From Sediminibacterium sp. Gen4 (lineage in GTDB: Bacteria > Bacteroidota > Bacteroidia > Chitinophagales > Chitinophagaceae), in contig JACBFI010000032.1 in the NCBI GenBank assembly GCA_013391385.1, positions 1-38,070 of the forward strand: a stretch of DNA of 38,070 bases. The letters run 5' to 3'. The position numbers and the translations under genes were made by a program. The notes under the pieces were generated by a model. That model was not told the DNA's origin and did not search any database. It saw only the letters and a program-made list of their open reading frames with translations. This document shows, piece by piece, positions 33,357 through 38,070 of the stretch (its first letter is position 1; every line of letters starts with the position of its first letter).

Positions 33357-34685
33357 ATGATCATGAGAAATGCTATGATACTTTTTTTAATCCTGATAGC
33401 ATCTTTTAAAGTCAATGCACAATATCAGCCAACAGAAGCAAATCTTCAAAGTCGTCAATGGTTCGATAGTGCAAGGTTTGGTCTATTCATACATTGGGGG
33501 GCCTCCAGTGTTTTGGGTGCGGGAGAGTGGATCATGAATGGCAGGAATATACGAGTAGAAGAATACAAGCGATTGATGCAGTTTTTCAATCCAACCCAAT
33601 TTAATGCACGTGCATGGGTGAAGATGGCCAAAGATGCAGGGATGAAGTACATCACTTTTATTACCCGTCACCATGATAGTTTTAGCAATTGGGATACAAA
33701 AGCATCTGACTGGAAAATCACCAATACCCCGTATGGAAAAGATGTACTCAAAGAGCTATCTATCGTTTGTAAAGAAGAAGGGATAAAGCTGTTTCTGTAT
33801 TACTCATTGGTGGATTGGTTTAGATCTGATTACCCCTATGAAACAGGTCGAACGGGTAAAGGCACGGGTAGAACCATCAAGAGTAATTATGAAGCCTATC
33901 TCAGTTTTATGAAGACGCAACTCACCGAATTACTAACAGGCTACGGAGACATTGCAGGTATATGGTTTGATGGACATTGGGATCAGTTGGATAATGATCA
34001 GGACAAAACACTGAAATCTAAAATCAATTGGAAATATGAAGAGATCTATGAATTGATTCATCGCCTTCAGCCGCAAGCACTTGTTGGTAATAATCATCAT
34101 TTATCACCATTACCCGGAGAAGATTTTCAAATGTTTGAGAAAGATTTACCGGGCGAAAATAAAGGTGGATTTAGCGGACAAACAGTTTCAAAGTTGCCTT
34201 TAGAAACCTGTGAAACAATTAATAATTCATGGGGATTCAATATTACAGACAGGAACTATAAATCTACCCAAGACATTATTCATTTGCTGGTAAAAGCTGC
34301 AGGTTATGGAACCAATTTGTTATTGAATGTAGGACCTATGCCTAATGGTGTGATGCAACCTGAATTTGTAACCCGCTTAAAAGAAGTGGGAGATTGGTTG
34401 CAGAAAAATGGGTCAACGATTTATGGAACAAAAGCGGGTGCAGTTAAACCACAGGAATGGGGTGCCATAACAGAAAAAGAGAATCAGGTGTATGTGCATA
34501 TACTGAAAAAAAACAGTGCTCGTATTTTTATTCAGCTACCCTATCAAATCGAATCTGCTTTTTTAACAAGGAATAATACACCAGTATCATTTGATCAGTT
34601 AAAAGACAACTATTGGTCAATAGATATTTCAACAACCGATGATAACTTACCCGACGATATTATTGTACTAAATATTAAAAGATGA
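33357..34685 (+). CDS. Alpha-L-fucosidase, GH29 family
   Basis: A 442-aa exported glycoside hydrolase that removes alpha-linked L-fucose. Signal peptide is to about residue 22 (SFKVNAQ). The GH29 barrel begins WFDSARFGLFIHWGASSV (35-52), then TFITRHHDSFSNWDT (about 95-109). The nucleophile is D205 in GIWFDGHWD. Asn-rich NLLNVGPMPNG (about 322-332) is the usual family end of the barrel. The acid/base Glu is not assigned. An alternative start two codons on (33363) is possible. Its stop overlaps the start of the next TonB receptor (ATGA), so the two are translationally coupled. Confidence 0.88.
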   Translation: MIMRNAMILFLILIASFKVNAQYQPTEANLQSRQWFDSARFGLFIHWGASSVLGAGEWIMNGRNIRVEEYKRLMQFFNPTQFNARAWVKMAKDAGMKYITFITRHHDSFSNWDTKASDWKITNTPYGKDVLKELSIVCKEEGIKLFLYYSLVDWFRSDYPYETGRTGKGTGRTIKSNYEAYLSFMKTQLTELLTGYGDIAGIWFDGHWDQLDNDQDKTLKSKINWKYEEIYELIHRLQPQALVGNNHHLSPLPGEDFQMFEKDLPGENKGGFSGQTVSKLPLETCETINNSWGFNITDRNYKSTQDIIHLLVKAAGYGTNLLLNVGPMPNGVMQPEFVTRLKEVGDWLQKNGSTIYGTKAGAVKPQEWGAITEKENQVYVHILKKNSARIFIQLPYQIESAFLTRNNTPVSFDQLKDNYWSIDISTTDDNLPDDIIVLNIKR

Positions 34686-36742
34686 GGTATTGGGTAATTT
34701 GGGTGATCGCTTTTTTATGGAATACTAACCAGCCTTTTTATACAAATGCACAAGAGGCAGAGATTGATACATCAGCATTTAGTAATGTAGCGGTCACCGC
34801 TTTTTATGGAAGAGCCAAATGGCAAGCTATTCCCGGTTCTGTTGCATTGATAAGATCATCAACCATACGAAACAGTCCAACAACAACCCTACTACCTGCC
34901 ATGAATAGTCAGCCCGGAATACGTATGGAAGAAAGATCTCCGGGTAGTTATCGGTTATCTATTAGGGGAAGTTTATTGCGATCACCATTTGGGGTAAGAA
35001 ATATTAAAGTGTATTTTGATGACTTGCCATTAACAGATGCCGGAGGAAATACTTACTTCAATTTAATAGATATTTCACAGATCCATAGTGCAGAAATATT
35101 GAAAGGCACTGTTGCAGCAGCATATGGGGCAGGTACAGGAGGCGCGGTTCTATTACAGTCCGGACTGCACTTTTCAGAACAGAAAGAACACCGTATTTAT
35201 GGGGGGATTGCAGGCGGTTCTTATGGATTATTACAACAACAATCCGGCTGGTCATATCAATCTTCTAAATTCACCAGTAGTTTACAACAAGTGCATTTGC
35301 AATCTGATGGTTACCGCGAACAATCTGCTATGCGAAGAGATGGTTTTAAATGGCAGGGTATTACCAGAACAGATCGTCAGCAATGGCGCTTTCTTAGTTT
35401 TTATACCAACCTTTATTACCAAACACCTGGCAGTATTACGGAAGCTCAATTCAATCAGAACCCTAAACAGGCACGACAACCGACAGCAGTATTACCGGGT
35501 GCTGTGCAACAAAAAACCGCCATCTATAATAAAACCTTTTATAATGGAGTACATCATCAATTGATCCTGAATAATAATAACAGCATAAGATCTTTTGCTG
35601 TGTTGAGTGTCACTGACTTTAAAAATCCTTTCATTACCAATTTTGAAGAGCGTACAGAAGACAATGCGGGTGCAGGTACACAATGGCAATACAAGTGGGG
35701 TAATGATGTACATCAGTTACAATGGAATACCGGCATAGAATGGCAATACCAGTTTGCGTCCATTGATAATTTTGGGAATAGGAGAGGTGTGAAAGATACG
35801 CTGCAATACAGTGATCGTGTACATGCGTCACAATGGTTTGTCTTTACACAATTACAATATCAGTTATCTGATAAATGGATGATTCAAGCCGGAATTAGTT
35901 CTAATGAACAATCCTATCGTTATAAAAGATTGGATTCAGTAAATATGGGTTATCTCACAAAAAAAATCCGATCAGTCATAACACCTCGTATAGCCTTGTC
36001 ATATCAAATGACACCAATGATCACCTGGTATGCCCTTGCCGCTAAAGGTTTTTCAGCACCTACTTTGGCAGAATTTCGTCCATCAGACGGTAATTTTTAT
36101 GGCGACCTGAATGCGGAGACAGGATGGAATTTTGAAATCGGATGGAAAGGGTATCTATTCCATGATCAACTTCAATTTGATGTTTCATGGTATCGATTTC
36201 GTTTGAATAATGCTATTGTTCGTAGAAATAGTGCAAGTGGTGCTGAATATTTTGTGAATGCGGGGAGTACGATACAACAAGGCTTAGAAGCGATGTTGAA
36301 AACAAAACTGATTTCAGGAAAAACAAAGGGAATCAAAAATGTATACCTGACCTCTTCATTCAGTTACCAGCCTTATCGCTTTGAAAACTACCGACAAGGG
36401 AATAATGTATTTGATGGGAACCCTTTAACAGGAGTACCCCGTTATACATGGGTTACAGGTGTGCATTTGGAAACAGTAGGAGGATGGTATATTAATACAT
36501 CGATCAATGCAACGGCTGCTGTTTCTTTGAATGATGCCAATGATGCACGTGCTAAACCCTATCAATTATTACAAGGTCGAACAGGATACCGGAAAAACAG
36601 ATTTGAAGTATTCTTGAGTATGGATAATGGGTTGAATCAAGTATATAGTTTGGGCAATGATATCAATGCGGTAGGAAGACGATATTATAATGCAGCTGCT
36701 CCAAGAAATTTTACCTTCGGCATGAATTTTGGACTACGCTGA
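34682..36742 (+). CDS. TonB-dependent receptor coupled to the fucosidase
   Basis: A 686-aa outer-membrane receptor without the N-terminal CarboxypepD-like domain. Signal peptide is to about residue 24 (YTNAQ). The plug (about 30-165) has SVALIRSSTIRNSP, MNSQPGIRMEERSPGSYRLSIRG and ILKGTVAAAYGAGTGGAVLL. The barrel ends in NFTFGMNFGLR. It resembles the FecA/BtuB/siderophore type by size. The 4-bp overlap with the fucosidase suggests the two work together, perhaps uptake of a product or of a glycan-linked ligand; the cargo is not known. The response regulator starts 33 bp downstream. Confidence 0.88.
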   Translation: MRYWVIWVIAFLWNTNQPFYTNAQEAEIDTSAFSNVAVTAFYGRAKWQAIPGSVALIRSSTIRNSPTTTLLPAMNSQPGIRMEERSPGSYRLSIRGSLLRSPFGVRNIKVYFDDLPLTDAGGNTYFNLIDISQIHSAEILKGTVAAAYGAGTGGAVLLQSGLHFSEQKEHRIYGGIAGGSYGLLQQQSGWSYQSSKFTSSLQQVHLQSDGYREQSAMRRDGFKWQGITRTDRQQWRFLSFYTNLYYQTPGSITEAQFNQNPKQARQPTAVLPGAVQQKTAIYNKTFYNGVHHQLILNNNNSIRSFAVLSVTDFKNPFITNFEERTEDNAGAGTQWQYKWGNDVHQLQWNTGIEWQYQFASIDNFGNRRGVKDTLQYSDRVHASQWFVFTQLQYQLSDKWMIQAGISSNEQSYRYKRLDSVNMGYLTKKIRSVITPRIALSYQMTPMITWYALAAKGFSAPTLAEFRPSDGNFYGDLNAETGWNFEIGWKGYLFHDQLQFDVSWYRFRLNNAIVRRNSASGAEYFVNAGSTIQQGLEAMLKTKLISGKTKGIKNVYLTSSFSYQPYRFENYRQGNNVFDGNPLTGVPRYTWVTGVHLETVGGWYINTSINATAAVSLNDANDARAKPYQLLQGRTGYRKNRFEVFLSMDNGLNQVYSLGNDINAVGRRYYNAAAPRNFTFGMNFGLR

Positions 36743-36775
36743 AACCGATTCATTAACTTAGTAAAAAACAGGGCT

Positions 36776-37927
36776 ATGCCAACCATATTGATCATTGATG
36801 ATGAAAGAGCTATTCGCAACGTCTTAAAAGATATTCTTTCCAATGAGGGTTTTAAAGTAGAAGAAGCTGCTGACGGCGAAGAAGGATTGAAGAAATTCCA
36901 GGCAGGTTCTTTTGATGTGGTGTTGTGTGATATCAAAATGCCCAAATTGGATGGTATCGAATTCTTGCAAAAAGTAATGGAAGCAGGAACAGATACACCC
37001 GTGATCATGATCAGTGGACATGGTAATATCGAAACAGCTGTGGATGCCGTTAAGAAAGGAGCGTTCGATTATATTTCAAAACCTCCGGATCTCAATCGCC
37101 TTCTCATTACCATTCGCAATGCCATGGATAAAACCACTTTGGTACAGGAAACCAAAGTACTCAAACGTAAAGTATCTAAAGTGCAGGAGATCATTGGTGA
37201 AAGCGAAGCCATCCAGCGTATCAAAGAAACCATCGACAAAGTAGCACCCACAGATGCACGTGTTTTGGTGACCGGTGGAAATGGAAGTGGTAAGGAATTG
37301 GTGGCGAGATGGCTACATGAAAAAAGCAATCGTTCAACCGGACCCTTGGTAGAAGTAAACTGTGCCGCTATTCCGGGTGAGTTGATTGAAAGTGAATTGT
37401 TTGGTCATGAAAAAGGTTCTTTTACATCCGCCATCAAACAACGTATCGGGAAATTTGAACAGGCGAGTGGAGGCACTTTATTTTTAGATGAAATTGGTGA
37501 TATGAGTCTGAGTGCACAAGCCAAAGTATTAAGGGCTTTGCAGGAAGGCAAGATCACCAGGGTAGGTGGTGATAAAGAAATTTCAGTAGACGTTCGTGTC
37601 GTTGCTGCTACCAACAAAGACCTTTTAAAAGAAGTAGAAGAAAAAAACTTCCGTCTGGATCTGTATCATCGTTTAGGGGTCATTCTTATTCATGTACCCT
37701 CATTGAATGAAAGAAGAGATGATATTCCATCATTAGTTGATAAATTTTTAGATGATATCGCAACAGAATACGGACAAGCCAAAAAAGGAATTGATAAAAA
37801 AGCACTGGACATCCTCAAAAACCACAACTGGACAGGCAATATCCGCGAATTAAGAAATGTGGTAGAGAGACTGGTGATCTTATCAGGAAAAGAGATTACT
37901 GCAGCAGATGTGAGTGCTTATGTGTGA
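36776..37927 (+). CDS. NtrC-like response regulator lacking the DNA-binding domain
   Basis: A 383-aa protein. The receiver domain (1-120) has D8/D9, phospho-acceptor D52 in VVLCDIKMP, S80 and K102. The AAA+ domain (about 135-375) has a Walker A variant GGNGSGKE (167-174), Walker B TLFLDEIGD (234-242), and arginine-finger region LRNVVERL. The sigma-54-contacting loop, usually GAFTGA, is GSFTSA (214-219). The protein ends at VSAYV with no Fis-type helix-turn-helix. It therefore may act from solution or may not activate sigma-54 promoters directly. A frameshifted HTH was not seen downstream. Confidence 0.88.
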   Translation: MPTILIIDDERAIRNVLKDILSNEGFKVEEAADGEEGLKKFQAGSFDVVLCDIKMPKLDGIEFLQKVMEAGTDTPVIMISGHGNIETAVDAVKKGAFDYISKPPDLNRLLITIRNAMDKTTLVQETKVLKRKVSKVQEIIGESEAIQRIKETIDKVAPTDARVLVTGGNGSGKELVARWLHEKSNRSTGPLVEVNCAAIPGELIESELFGHEKGSFTSAIKQRIGKFEQASGGTLFLDEIGDMSLSAQAKVLRALQEGKITRVGGDKEISVDVRVVAATNKDLLKEVEEKNFRLDLYHRLGVILIHVPSLNERRDDIPSLVDKFLDDIATEYGQAKKGIDKKALDILKNHNWTGNIRELRNVVERLVILSGKEITAADVSAYV

Positions 37928-37933
37928 AATTTT

Positions 37934-37960
37934 TGATGTCTGATGTCTGATGTCAGATTT
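37934..37960. repeat. GATGTCT word array after the response regulator
   Basis: Three 7-nt words GATGTCT/GATGTCA begin 7 nt after the stop and run into eight T. These are the same words as at 4677 and 26744. It may act as a weak terminator (TCTGA/TCAGA pairing). Confidence 0.55.
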
Positions 37961-38015
37961 TTTTTCAAAAATTTTTTAGACAAACACAATAAGGATAATC
38001 AGGACTCAGTTTTGA

Positions 38016-38070
38016 CCTAGCACCTAGCACCTAGCACCTAGCACCTAGCACCTAGCACCTAGCACCTAGC
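38016..38070. repeat. Perfect CCTAGCA heptamer array, cut by window end
   Basis: Nearly eight identical 7-nt copies of CCTAGCA run off the right edge. There are no spacers, so it is not CRISPR. Whether an inverted partner follows cannot be seen. Confidence 0.9.

Noticed and set aside
38016-38070. CRISPR array
   Set aside because: The unit is 7 nt with no spacers.

Overview
The window reads as a chromosomal segment of a Bacteroidota bacterium, most likely in or near Chitinophagaceae. This is inferred from moderate-to-low GC by eye, Bacteroidota-type promoters (TTG-N19-TAnnTTTG before tRNA-Val and parE), TonB-dependent receptors including one with a carboxypeptidase-regulatory-like front domain, a YtxJ-type bacilliredoxin, PAS proteins ending in a bare HisKA domain, and few clear Shine-Dalgarno sites. 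Species cannot be named from the sequence alone.

Layout: (1) 1-1151 is a tandem array on the minus strand downstream of tRNA-Val(UAC). Units of 368 bp carry a small GIY-YIG nuclease gene and alternate with units of 161/162 bp without the gene. Every unit ends in a tRNA-derived 3' half and begins with a terminator-like hairpin. (2) 1221-4654 holds small proteins, a secreted Asp-box protein and the tRNA-modifying enzyme TcdA. (3) 4812-6657 holds a NamZ-type muramidase and a Cys-cluster protein on the minus strand. (4) 6706-12504 is a topoisomerase IV operon, parE-DUF1835-cupin-parC. (5) 12710-17934 mixes secreted unknowns, a CvfB-like S1 protein, thiolase, GNAT, an NAD(P)-binding protein and a bacilliredoxin. 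(6) 17982-23542 holds a 39-aa lipoprotein, murein peptide ligase Mpl, a DnaQ-like exonuclease, a dolichol-phosphate-mannose-synthase-like glycosyltransferase, an EamA transporter and a PAS/HisKA protein. (7) 23825-29032 holds an S9 peptidase, TrhO and PurC. (8) 29177-37927 holds a large TonB receptor, PdhB, an alpha-L-fucosidase overlapping a second TonB receptor, and an NtrC-like response regulator lacking its DNA-binding domain.

Most genes are ordinary housekeeping or envelope functions. Two patterns are not explained by them. The first is the tRNA-Val/GIY-YIG array, with alternating gene-bearing and gene-less units and paired base changes in their stems; it looks like a small selfish or homing-type element. 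The second is a set of intergenic arrays of 7-nt words. Each locus uses its own word, and at most sites the words form long inverted repeats starting at or just after stop codons (4.7, 6.0, 12.5, 14.6, 28.0 kb, with related tracts at 3.8, 26.8, 32.2, 37.9 and 38.0 kb).
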